From NCBI GenBank assembly GCA_023301665.1, contig JALZUL010000294.1, forward strand, positions 1 through 18,585: a DNA stretch of 18,585 nt, in the 5' to 3' direction. This document shows, piece by piece, positions 7,261 to 15,129 of the stretch. Source of the stretch: Ascidiaceihabitans sp. (GTDB lineage Bacteria; Pseudomonadota; Alphaproteobacteria; Rhodobacterales; Rhodobacteraceae). Made by a program: the position numbers and the translations under genes. How positions within the stretch are numbered: position 1 is the first letter of the stretch; every line of letters begins with the position of its first letter. Below the pieces are notes generated by a model that saw nothing but the letters and a program-made list of their open reading frames with translations, did not search any database and had not been told where the DNA came from.

Positions 7261-9603
7261 ATGACCGTCAAAGACATCTTTCAAAGTATGGACTACGGCA
7301 ACGCCCCCGAGAATGCGGCTGAAGCGCTGGCATGGATCGTAGATCAAGGCAGCCAATTTGGTCACTTTATCAATGGCAAATTCACCGACGCCGGCGACGG
7401 CTTTGAAAGCACCAACCCCGCCAGCGGAAACGTGCTCGCCACACTCAGCCAAGCGACCCAATCAGACGTTGACGCTGCCGTCGCTGCTGCGCGCAAAGCG
7501 CAACCCAAATGGGCTGCTTTAGGTGGGCATGGACGTGCACGCATTTTGTACGCTATTGCCCGTCTGCTACAAAAGCACAGCCGCTTATTCGCTGTTCTTG
7601 AGACGCTGGACAACGGCAAGCCCATTCGCGAAAGCCGCGATATCGATATCCCGCTTGCACAACGCCATTTCTATTACCATGCTGGTATAGCCCAATTGAT
7701 GGACAGCGAACTGCCTGATCGCGAAGCATTGGGTGTATGCGGGCAAATCGTGCCTTGGAACTTCCCCCTGCTGATGCTTGCATGGAAAATCGCCCCTGCT
7801 CTGGCAATGGGCAATACCGTGGTACTGAAGCCTGCAGAATACACATCGCTCACCGCATTGTTGTTTGCCGACATTTGCAAACAAGCGGGCGTGCCTGATG
7901 GGGTCGTCAACATCGTGACCGGCGATGGCGCTGTCGGCGAAATGCTTGTGGCTGCTGACGTCGACAAGATCGCCTTCACCGGCTCAACTGCTGTGGGGAA
8001 ACTGATCCGCAAAGCGACAGCTGGGACAGGGAAAGCGCTAACCTTGGAACTGGGTGGGAAATCCCCTTACATCGTCTTCGATGATGCTGATTTAGATTCC
8101 GCAGTCGAAGGATTGGTTGACGCGATTTGGTTTAACCAAGGGCAAGTTTGCTGCGCAGGTTCACGCCTGTTGGTGCAAGAACCTGTTGCAGAAGCCTTTT
8201 ACGCCAAGCTCAAAGCCCGCATGGATAAGCTACGCATTGGCGATCCGCTCGATAAATCCATCGATGTCGGAGCGATCGTTGATCAATCTCAGCTGGATAT
8301 GATCACCAAGCTGGTTAGCGAAAACACCGCGGGCTCGATGCACCAATCCATTGCTGAGCACCCCACAGAGGGTCTATTCTACCCTCCGACCCTCATCACA
8401 GATTTGCACCCAGCCGATACGTTGATGCAAGAAGAGATCTTTGGCCCTGTACTCGTTGCCACAACCTTCCGCACGCCAGCCGAAGCAGTCGAAGTTGCGA
8501 ACAACACACGTTACGGCCTCGCGGCAACAGTTTGGAGCGAGAACATAAATCTTGCTCTTGATATCGCACCAAAGCTTGCTGCCGGAATCGTGTGGATTAA
8601 TGGCACCAACATGTTTGACGCGGCTGCAGGATTTGGTGGCGTGCGCGAAAGCGGGTTTGGACGCGAAGGCGGTTGGGAAGGGCTAAGCGCCTACACCAAG
8701 CCAAAGGGCAACACCAAGCCGCTAAAGGCTGTTGCTGCATTCACGGGCACCAAAGGCCCAGACGAAAATGTAGATCGCACCGCCAAACTTTACATCGGCG
8801 GCAAGCAAGCCCGCCCTGACAGCGGCTACTCAGCGCCGGTATATGCCAAGTCTGGCACTCTTCTCGGCCACGCCTCGTTGGCAAGCCGTAAGGATGTGCG
8901 CAACGCTGTAGAGGCCGCCAATGGGGCCAAGGGGTGGTCAAAAACAACCGGGCACTTGCGCGCCCAAATCCTTTATTTCATCGCCGAAAACCTAAGTGCC
9001 CGCAGCGATGAATTCGCCAAACAATTAAATGCACTTCAAGGCGGCAATACTGGTAAGAAAGAGGTTGAGGCATCCATCAGCCGTTTGTTCACCTATGCCG
9101 CATGGGCTGACAAATACGACGGGCAAGTACACGGTGTTCCAATCCGTGGAACAGCCCTAGCGATGAAAGAGCCGGTTGGTGTCATTGCGGCCCTTTGCCC
9201 AGATACAGCCCCATTGCTTGGTCTTATCTCACTCATGGCACCTGCTATAGCGATGGGCAATCGGGTGATCTTGAGCGCCTCCGAAGCCTTCCCATTGGCC
9301 GCGACGGATTTCTTTCAGGTATTGGATACTTCCGACGTTCCGGCTGGGGTCGTTAATATTCTGACCGGCGCACACAGCGATGTCGCAAAAACCATGGCCG
9401 AGCACATGGACATTGATGCAGTTTGGTCATTCTCTAGCTCTGATTTGAGCGAAACAGTTGAAGCCGGAAGTGCCACAAACATCAAACGAACATGGGTGAA
9501 CGGCGGCCAAGCTCGTGACTGGTTCTCAAGCGATGGAGAGGGAAAAGAATTCCTGATTGCATCAACCGAAATCAAGAATATCTGGATACCTTACGGCGAA
9601 TAA
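7261..9603 (+). CDS. Two-domain aldehyde dehydrogenase, ALDH16 type
   Basis: A 780-residue fusion of a complete aldehyde dehydrogenase (about 30-490) and a degenerate second aldehyde dehydrogenase-like part (about 500-780), the arrangement of the ALDH16 family. The first domain carries all catalytic residues: Asn167 in VPWNFPL, Lys190 in VLKPAE, Glu263 in LELGGKSP, Cys297 in GQVCCAG and EIFGPV at 392-397. The second domain repeats the fold (NILTG at 699-703) but has CPDTAP where WN is expected, no Lys at LSASEA, and no catalytic Cys or Glu loop, so it is probably structural, for dimerisation. Bacterial ALDH16, studied in Loktanella, is an active NAD-dependent enzyme, whereas the mammalian protein lacks the Cys; this one should be active. 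Sitting behind deoC, its likely job is oxidising acetaldehyde to acetate (inference). Only a weak ribosome-binding site (AGAAAG) precedes the ATG. Confidence 0.93.
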   Translation: MTVKDIFQSMDYGNAPENAAEALAWIVDQGSQFGHFINGKFTDAGDGFESTNPASGNVLATLSQATQSDVDAAVAAARKAQPKWAALGGHGRARILYAIARLLQKHSRLFAVLETLDNGKPIRESRDIDIPLAQRHFYYHAGIAQLMDSELPDREALGVCGQIVPWNFPLLMLAWKIAPALAMGNTVVLKPAEYTSLTALLFADICKQAGVPDGVVNIVTGDGAVGEMLVAADVDKIAFTGSTAVGKLIRKATAGTGKALTLELGGKSPYIVFDDADLDSAVEGLVDAIWFNQGQVCCAGSRLLVQEPVAEAFYAKLKARMDKLRIGDPLDKSIDVGAIVDQSQLDMITKLVSENTAGSMHQSIAEHPTEGLFYPPTLITDLHPADTLMQEEIFGPVLVATTFRTPAEAVEVANNTRYGLAATVWSENINLALDIAPKLAAGIVWINGTNMFDAAAGFGGVRESGFGREGGWEGLSAYTKPKGNTKPLKAVAAFTGTKGPDENVDRTAKLYIGGKQARPDSGYSAPVYAKSGTLLGHASLASRKDVRNAVEAANGAKGWSKTTGHLRAQILYFIAENLSARSDEFAKQLNALQGGNTGKKEVEASISRLFTYAAWADKYDGQVHGVPIRGTALAMKEPVGVIAALCPDTAPLLGLISLMAPAIAMGNRVILSASEAFPLAATDFFQVLDTSDVPAGVVNILTGAHSDVAKTMAEHMDIDAVWSFSSSDLSETVEAGSATNIKRTWVNGGQARDWFSSDGEGKEFLIASTEIKNIWIPYGE

Positions 9604-9624
9604 GCACATCCAAGTCGAAAGTAG

Positions 9625-9656
9625 AAAGGCACCTGCAGATTTTTTCAGGTGCCTTT
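9625..9656 (+). terminator. Rho-independent terminator after the deoC-ALDH16 operon, possibly bidirectional
   Basis: A perfect 11-bp stem, AAAGGCACCTG pairing with CAGGTGCCTTT, with a 10-base loop, followed by TTCTTATT. It starts 21 bases after the dehydrogenase stop. The stop codon of the convergent M16 gene is at 9660-9662, only a few bases beyond, so the same hairpin probably also ends that transcript, though its T-tract on the minus strand is weaker. Confidence 0.9.
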
Positions 9657-9659
9657 TTC

Positions 9660-10979
9660 TTATTCTGGCAATGGACCTGTTGTCAGCCCTTCGGGTTTGC
9701 CGACAACAACAAAGCGTAGGCCATCCGCATCCAACAACTCGCCCGCGACGCGTTTCACGTCTTCGAGCGTCACCGCGTCAACACGGTCATTGCGCGTGGC
9801 AATGTAATCGATAGGAAGGCCAATCATCTGCATCCCAACCATGATCCGCGCGATCGGGCCGTTGCCGTCAAATCGCAACGGATAAGCACCCGTGATAAAG
9901 GTCTTAGCGTTGTGCAATTCCTCAGGTGTAACACCTTCATCAGACGCCTTCGCCCATTCATCGCGGATCACCGCGATTGCATCACCGATACGGTCATTGG
10001 CTGATGCGACACGCCCTTGATAGGTCGCAGCATGATCGCGAGGGGCCAGGAACGAATTCACCCCATACGTCAGACCACGTTTTTCACGAACCTCTGTCAT
10101 AAGGCGGCTTTCAAATGAGCCACCACCCAATACGTGATTTAGAACGTTGGCGGCAAAGTAATCAGGGTGATCGAGGCCAATACCAGGTTGCCCAAACAGC
10201 GCGACCGATTGAGGGGTTTCAAACTCAACCACAGTCACACCGCCTTCAATCGTCACATCAGCTGATTGAGGTTGCGCGATACCCGTGTCCGGCAAATCAC
10301 CAAGTAAATCGTCTAACAACTTGCCAAGCTCTTCGGGTGTAATGTCGCCAACAGCACCTACAAATAGGCGATCTTTTGCGAAAATATCGCCGTGGGCTGT
10401 CACCAAATCATCACGTGTCAAAGCTGTCACGCTTTCCGTCGTACCAGACAGTTTTGTCGCGTAGGGGTGATCGCCAAACGTTAGGTTATTAAAGGTTGCG
10501 CTGGCAATTTCGTCAGGGTCCGTCGTATCGGACAAAAGCCCCGTCAACACCTGTGCTCGCACACGCTCTACATCCGTTGGATTGAAACTTGGTTCCACAA
10601 TCGAAGACCGTAGAAGCTGAACCGCATCATCTCGATTTTCAGTCAGAAACTGCGCGCTGATCGACAGGGCATCTGCACTTAGATCATATCCAAAACGCGC
10701 CGCTAAATTTTCCAGTTCACGGGCAAATCCACGCGAATCCAATTCACCCGCGCCTTCCTCCAAAAGCCCCGTCATCAAGTTCATCGCACCGCGTTTCCCT
10801 GGCCGGTCTAAAGAGCCGCCCCCGCGAAATCTAAGCTCTAAAGCCATAAACGGGATTGAGGGCTCTTCGACCAACCACGCCGTGATCCCCCCAGGGGAAA
10901 TGACCTCTTGAATTTTGACTTCGGCGCGCGCGGGAAGCGCTGCCAATACAGCGACAGCAAGAATACCTAAAAATCTCAT
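9660..10979 (-). CDS. M16-family peptidase-like protein, non-catalytic subunit
   Basis: A 439-residue exported protein with two M16 (insulinase/pitrilysin) domains. A signal peptide is evident (hydrophobic 3-15, likely cut after ALPARA, residue 19). At the place of the zinc motif HxxEH the sequence reads N67-LM-T70-G71, so all zinc ligands are missing and it cannot be a protease alone. The C-terminal half has REKRGLTYG with Arg301 and Tyr305, the substrate-binding R/Y motif typical of the non-catalytic subunit in bacterial M16B heterodimers. The start overlaps the stop of the upstream catalytic M16 gene by ATGA, which would give balanced amounts of the two chains. Together they should form a periplasmic peptide-degrading clam-shell. 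It ends next to the shared terminator at 9625-9656. Confidence 0.93.
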   Translation of the reverse strand: MRFLGILAVAVLAALPARAEVKIQEVISPGGITAWLVEEPSIPFMALELRFRGGGSLDRPGKRGAMNLMTGLLEEGAGELDSRGFARELENLAARFGYDLSADALSISAQFLTENRDDAVQLLRSSIVEPSFNPTDVERVRAQVLTGLLSDTTDPDEIASATFNNLTFGDHPYATKLSGTTESVTALTRDDLVTAHGDIFAKDRLFVGAVGDITPEELGKLLDDLLGDLPDTGIAQPQSADVTIEGGVTVVEFETPQSVALFGQPGIGLDHPDYFAANVLNHVLGGGSFESRLMTEVREKRGLTYGVNSFLAPRDHAATYQGRVASANDRIGDAIAVIRDEWAKASDEGVTPEELHNAKTFITGAYPLRFDGNGPIARIMVGMQMIGLPIDYIATRNDRVDAVTLEDVKRVAGELLDADGLRFVVVGKPEGLTTGPLPE

Positions 10980-12316
10980 TTACCTGTCTCCTCATCACGA
11001 ACCAACCAGCCAGTTACCGATGTTTTCCGAACAATCACTTTCTCAGCCGCTGCCATGATGTCTTCAGGTGTTACGGCCTGCAAAATCTCTGGCCATGCTT
11101 TAACATCGTCAACGGTTAAGCCGGTTGTCAGCGCTGTGCCATAGCGTTGGGCGATACCATCCACGTTATCGCGTGCATAGATCTGTTGCGCTCGCATCTG
11201 TTTTTTCAATCTGTCCAACTGCTCAGGATCGACACCTTCTTCCATGAATTGGGCCACTGCGGCGTCCATGGCATCTTCGGCCTCTTGCAAGGTTACACCA
11301 GGTGCCGGAACAACGATCATGTTGAAGGTTGTGTCATCCAAAGACGTCCCACGGTAATAAACAGAGGAATAGACCACCGTTTGCGTATCGAATTGAAGCT
11401 TTTCCGTCAGATACGACGTCGTGCCACCACCTAGAACTTCAGCCAGCAAGGTCAAAGCCGCCGCTTCTTCTTGGCTGCCACTGTCGCGTTCAGGCGCAAG
11501 GTATGACCGGCTTACATAAGGCTGGGCCACACGCGCATCGCGAAAGACAAGACGACGCTCAGCGGTTTGCGGGGGCTCTTCGCTCCGCGAACGTGTTGGC
11601 AGGTCAGGGTTGCTTGGAATAACGCCGTAATACTTATCAGCAAGCTCTTTAACGCCCTCAGGCGTCACATCACCAGACACCACCAAAATCGCATTGTTGG
11701 GTGAATAGTAGATTTCATAAAAGGCCAACGCATCATCGATGTCCAATGTACGCATCTCGTGCATCCAACCGATCACAGGAACGCCGTAGCGATGGTTGTG
11801 ATACTGAACCGCACGCATTTGCTCTGAAAACAGAGCGCTTGCGCTGTTTTCGGTACGTTGGTTGCGCTCTTCGATAATGACATCGCGCTCTGTCTCGATG
11901 TTCTCAAGAGTAAGCCGAATATTGCGCATCCGGTCGCTTTCCATCCGCATCATCAATTCCAACCGGTCCGCTGCGATCCGCTGGAAGTACGCAGTGTAGT
12001 CATAGCTCGTGAACGCATTATCGCGCCCGCCATTCGCGGCTACTGTCGCAGACAGCTCACCGGCCTCTAACGTATCAGTCGCTTTGAAAAGCAAGTGCTC
12101 TAGAAAGTGGGCAACACCTGATGCCCCAATCGGCTCATCTGCGGAACCGGCGCGGTACCAGACCATATGCTGAACAACAGGCGCGCGGTGATCTTCGACC
12201 ACGACGACTTGCATACCGTTATCTAATACAAAGGTGGTGACTGGGTCCTCCGCTGCGACAGCCGCAACAGGAGACAACAACATAAGCGAGGCCAGCATGG
12301 CGCGCATTCGGGTCAT
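10976..12316 (-). CDS. M16-family zinc metallopeptidase, catalytic subunit
   Basis: A 446-residue exported zinc peptidase of the insulinase/pitrilysin family. After a signal peptide (about 1-22, ending VAAVAAED) the N-terminal domain has the inverted zinc motif H70-FL-E73-H74 and, 76 residues on, the third ligand, probably Glu150 in ERDVIIEER. The C-terminal domain has the expected GGGTTSYLTEKL but no clear RxxxxY motif, which is supplied by the partner encoded immediately downstream. Likely role: degradation of peptides in the periplasm as a heterodimer; the natural substrate cannot be read from the sequence. The gap to the upstream DUF3035 gene is 93 bases without a strong terminator, so co-transcription is possible. 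The ATG at 12316 is used here; an alternative is Met4. Confidence 0.94.
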   Translation of the reverse strand: MTRMRAMLASLMLLSPVAAVAAEDPVTTFVLDNGMQVVVVEDHRAPVVQHMVWYRAGSADEPIGASGVAHFLEHLLFKATDTLEAGELSATVAANGGRDNAFTSYDYTAYFQRIAADRLELMMRMESDRMRNIRLTLENIETERDVIIEERNQRTENSASALFSEQMRAVQYHNHRYGVPVIGWMHEMRTLDIDDALAFYEIYYSPNNAILVVSGDVTPEGVKELADKYYGVIPSNPDLPTRSRSEEPPQTAERRLVFRDARVAQPYVSRSYLAPERDSGSQEEAAALTLLAEVLGGGTTSYLTEKLQFDTQTVVYSSVYYRGTSLDDTTFNMIVVPAPGVTLQEAEDAMDAAVAQFMEEGVDPEQLDRLKKQMRAQQIYARDNVDGIAQRYGTALTTGLTVDDVKAWPEILQAVTPEDIMAAAEKVIVRKTSVTGWLVRDEETGK

Positions 12317-12409
12317 GAATGATCCTTTGGTTAGGTCAAAACTTATCCCAAAACATACGCCTCACCGCGGCGCATTCAAGCGCGATGGCAGAAACGTGAG
12401 AAATTCGGA

Positions 12410-12919
12410 TCAGTTAAGTGGGGGAGCCGAAGGTGTCGCGATACCACGGCGGCGATATTGGCGAGCAACAGCAGCGGCATCGAGCGCGAAACGCTTATAC
12501 GCCTCTTTGTAGCGATCTGTCGGCACAATCCGAATTTGCGTAAAGCGCGCTTTCCGTTTGCGGAATGCTTCGTCTTCAGTAGCCAATTCGCTCCGAACAT
12601 TCGCATTGACCCCAAAGCGGCGAGCGTGCTGAACAACAGCGCCGTCAACAGCAGGAATACTTGCATTCGGGTCACCACGGAAACCACCGAGCGCTGCGGT
12701 CCCATCAGCGACAGGCGTTGGGTCCACAAGATTGGTCTGCCCTGGCGTCGGTGTGGGTAAAACACTGTAGCTCTCGGGCGCTTCGAGTCGTTTGTTTGGG
12801 TTAACTAGGAAATCGTCTGGGCCATCGCCTGTCGATGTAATGTTGCGCAAACCTGTGTTCGCACAAGCTGTCAACGACACCATCATCAGCGTAATCACAA
12901 AAAAGCGCATCAGGCGCAT
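12410..12919 (-). CDS. DUF3035-family predicted lipoprotein
   Basis: A small exported protein of unknown function (DUF3035). I start at the ATG at 12919, preceded by GGGAG at 8 bases, instead of the longer open frame from 12943, because it gives a clean lipoprotein signal: MRLMRFF, a hydrophobic stretch and the lipobox LTAC with Cys19. That gives 169 residues. The mature part is proline-rich (LEAPESYSVLPTPTPG) at first, then contains a charged Arg/Lys-rich segment near 110-150 that could form a helix, and ends in PSAPPLN. It lies directly downstream of lspA, whose product removes signal peptides from just such lipoproteins. The envelope role is not known; the family is recurrent at this place in Rhodobacterales (from memory). 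Confidence 0.85.
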   Translation of the reverse strand: MRLMRFFVITLMMVSLTACANTGLRNITSTGDGPDDFLVNPNKRLEAPESYSVLPTPTPGQTNLVDPTPVADGTAALGGFRGDPNASIPAVDGAVVQHARRFGVNANVRSELATEDEAFRKRKARFTQIRIVPTDRYKEAYKRFALDAAAVARQYRRRGIATPSAPPLN

Positions 12920-12943
12920 ATGACTTCTCCCAAACTCAAACAT

Positions 12944-12961
12944 AAGCCAAATCTTTGGCTT
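12944..12961 (-). repeat. Hairpin in the lspA-DUF3035 gap
   Basis: AAGCCAAA and TTTGGCTT form a perfect 8-bp inverted repeat around TC, realistically a 7-bp stem with a 4-base loop. On the minus strand it starts 25 bases before the DUF3035 start codon. An overlapping smaller hairpin, GCTTG / CAAGC (12960-12975), competes for the same bases. It has no adjacent T-run in the direction of transcription, so an mRNA-stability or attenuation element is likelier than a terminator. Confidence 0.45.
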
Positions 12962-13025
12962 GTCATGGCAAGCAATATCGTAGGCTGCCCCAGAATGTCA
13001 CGTTCCCTTTTTAATCGGGCCGTTT

Positions 13026-13511
13026 TTAATTAGCTCGCTTCTTCTTTGGGCTATTGTCTTTGGCAAAGAAAACCAAACCCAAAGCGCCAGCAAAGATGAA
13101 AACATCTGCCACGTTATAAACAGTAGGGTTACTCCAACCGCAACACGAGGTGTTCAAAAAGTCTAACACATAACCGTAATAAACACGGTCAAAAACGTTA
13201 CCTAAAGCGCCACCGACAAGAAAACCAACACAAAGGCGAACGATGCGTGGCTGCACATTTCGCACAGCCCAGATGCTGACTGCCGAACAAATGACCAAAG
13301 CGGCAACGATCAAAATCCAGCGCGTGGTCTCTGAATCACTGCCAAACAAGCCAAAATTCACGCCACGATTTTCACCGTAGCGCAAATTCAAAACAGGTGG
13401 CAGCACGTCGACGCTTTTGCTGGGCGAAACCCCCATCACATGGATGACAAAGTACTTGCTGATTTGATCAGACAAGAACGCAAACAACCCAGCCCAGAAC
13501 ATCAAACGCAT
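13026..13511 (-). CDS. lspA: Lipoprotein signal peptidase (signal peptidase II)
   Basis: LspA is the inner-membrane aspartic peptidase that cuts prolipoprotein signal peptides before the lipid-modified Cys. The 161 residues match the family length and show four hydrophobic segments (about 4-25, 65-83, 90-107, 133-150). Conserved boxes are SDQISK with Asp15, NRGVNFG at 48-54, GNVFDR at 104-109, and the catalytic pair Asp117 (VLDFLN) and Asp136 (NVADV), separated by 19 residues as in Pseudomonas LspA. The C-terminus is a Lys-rich tail. The gene begins 11 bases after purH ends, so it is co-transcribed with it. Two adjacent Cys (123-124) lie in the periplasmic loop between the catalytic residues. 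Confidence 0.96.
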   Translation of the reverse strand: MRLMFWAGLFAFLSDQISKYFVIHVMGVSPSKSVDVLPPVLNLRYGENRGVNFGLFGSDSETTRWILIVAALVICSAVSIWAVRNVQPRIVRLCVGFLVGGALGNVFDRVYYGYVLDFLNTSCCGWSNPTVYNVADVFIFAGALGLVFFAKDNSPKKKRAN

Positions 13512-13522
13512 CTTACGATCCC

Positions 13523-15109
13523 TTAATGGCGGAAGTGGCGCATGCCGGTGAATACCATGGCCAACCCTGCTTCATCTGCTGCTGCGATCACTTCATCATC
13601 ACGCATAGAGCCGCCCGGTTGAATAAGCGCTGTCGCGCCCGCTTCTGCAGCTGTGATCAATCCATCGGCAAATGGGAAGAACGCATCAGACGCAACAACT
13701 GACCCTTGTGTCAAAGGCGCAGGCAGCCCCATCGCTTCAGCCATATCTTGCGCTTTACGTGCCGCAATCCGCGTACTGTCAACACGGCTCATTTGGCCAG
13801 CGCCGACGCCAACGGTCGCGCCATCCTTAACGTAGATGATTGCATTGGATTTAACATGTTTGGCTACAGTCCAGGCAAACATCAGATCTGAAAGCTCTTG
13901 TTCGGTTGGCGCACGCTTGGTCACAACCTTAAGGTCATCAAGAGTAACGAACCCGTTGTCTTTGTCTTGCACCAAGTAACCGCCCGCCACCTGACGGATC
14001 GTTTGCCCCGCCGCTTTCGCATCAGCCAAACCATCTGTCGTCAACAAACGCAGGTTCTTTTTCTTCGCAAATACCGCCCGGGCAGCATCGTCAGCACCCG
14101 GTGCAATCACAACTTCGGTAAAGATCGCGCTGATCTCTTCGGCTGTTGGCCCATCCAAAGGCTGGTTCAAAGCAATGATCCCGCCAAATGCGCTGGTACG
14201 GTCACAATCAAAAGCACGAGAGTAAGCTTCGGCCAAAGTCGCGCCTGTCGCCACGCCGCAAGGGTTGGCATGTTTGATGATCGCCACGGCAGGAGATTTG
14301 GCTGGATCAAATTCGCTCACCAATTCAAATGCAGCATCTGTATCATTGATATTATTATACGACAGCTCTTTACCTTGATGTTGCTCAGCGGTTGCAACAC
14401 CAGCGCGCGAAGTGCCATCGGTGTAGAATGCTGCAGACTGATGTGGGTTCTCACCGTAACGCAATGTTTGCGCAAGCGTACCGCCAACAGTGCGGCGACG
14501 TGGTGTTTCGCCGATTTGTTCCGCCATCCATGTGCTCACTGCGGTGTCATAAGCTGCGGTGCGCGCGTAAGCGGTCTGAGCCAGACGTTGGCGCAAAGCG
14601 TATGTGGTTTGACCATCATTCGCTTCCAATTCTGCGAGGACAGCATCGTAGTCCTCAACATCTACGACCACGTTCACAAACCCATGGTTCTTCGCGCCAG
14701 AACGGATCATCGCTGGGCCACCAATGTCGATGTTCTCGATCATCTCAGCGTATTCAGCACCACGCTTCAGCGCCTCTTCGAATGGATAAAGGTTCACAAC
14801 AACGAGGTCGATCGCGCCGATGTCGTGTTTGTCCATCGCAGCCACGTGTTCATCATTGTCGCGTAACGCAAGCAAACCGCCATGAACAACAGGGTGCAAC
14901 GTTTTTACACGACCGTCCATCATCTCTGGAAAGCCCGTGACCTCTGAGACGTCTTTCACTGTTAGACCAGCTTCGCGCAGCGTTTTCGCTGTGCCACCAG
15001 TGCTCAACAATTCAACACCGCGCGCGGCCAGTGCCGTCCCAAATTCTACCAATCCTGTTTTATCAGAAACAGAGAGCAGTGCACGGCGGATAGGGTACAG
15101 GTCGGTCAT
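13523..15109 (-). CDS. purH: Bifunctional AICAR formyltransferase / IMP cyclohydrolase
   Basis: PurH does the last two steps of de novo purine synthesis: formylation of AICAR using 10-formyl-tetrahydrofolate, then ring closure to IMP. The cyclohydrolase domain (about 1-200) shows SVSDKTG at 13-19, STGGTAKT at 36-43 and GRVKTLHP at 66-73. The transformylase domain shows LRYGENPHQSA at 217-227 and the catalytic Lys279-His280 in KHANPCG, then SAFGGIIALN. I use the ATG at 15109 (528 residues; MTDLYPIRRALLS, as in relatives). An in-frame ATG at 15133, overlapping the heparinase stop codon as ATGA, would add eight residues and is the alternative; AAGGA lies 11 bases before the chosen start. Downstream lspA follows after 11 bases. 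Confidence 0.97.
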   Translation of the reverse strand: MTDLYPIRRALLSVSDKTGLVEFGTALAARGVELLSTGGTAKTLREAGLTVKDVSEVTGFPEMMDGRVKTLHPVVHGGLLALRDNDEHVAAMDKHDIGAIDLVVVNLYPFEEALKRGAEYAEMIENIDIGGPAMIRSGAKNHGFVNVVVDVEDYDAVLAELEANDGQTTYALRQRLAQTAYARTAAYDTAVSTWMAEQIGETPRRRTVGGTLAQTLRYGENPHQSAAFYTDGTSRAGVATAEQHQGKELSYNNINDTDAAFELVSEFDPAKSPAVAIIKHANPCGVATGATLAEAYSRAFDCDRTSAFGGIIALNQPLDGPTAEEISAIFTEVVIAPGADDAARAVFAKKKNLRLLTTDGLADAKAAGQTIRQVAGGYLVQDKDNGFVTLDDLKVVTKRAPTEQELSDLMFAWTVAKHVKSNAIIYVKDGATVGVGAGQMSRVDSTRIAARKAQDMAEAMGLPAPLTQGSVVASDAFFPFADGLITAAEAGATALIQPGGSMRDDEVIAAADEAGLAMVFTGMRHFRH

Positions 15110-15129
15110 TAGAGGGCAGTCCTTTAGGG

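Noticed and set aside
9660..10979. Calling the 439-residue M16 protein an active protease
   Set aside because: The HxxEH zinc motif is replaced by Asn-Leu-Met-Thr-Gly, so it cannot bind the catalytic zinc.
13898..14866. 322-codon open frame on the plus strand
   Set aside because: It lies fully antisense to purH, which has all catalytic motifs; the translation resembles no family and has no ribosome-binding site.
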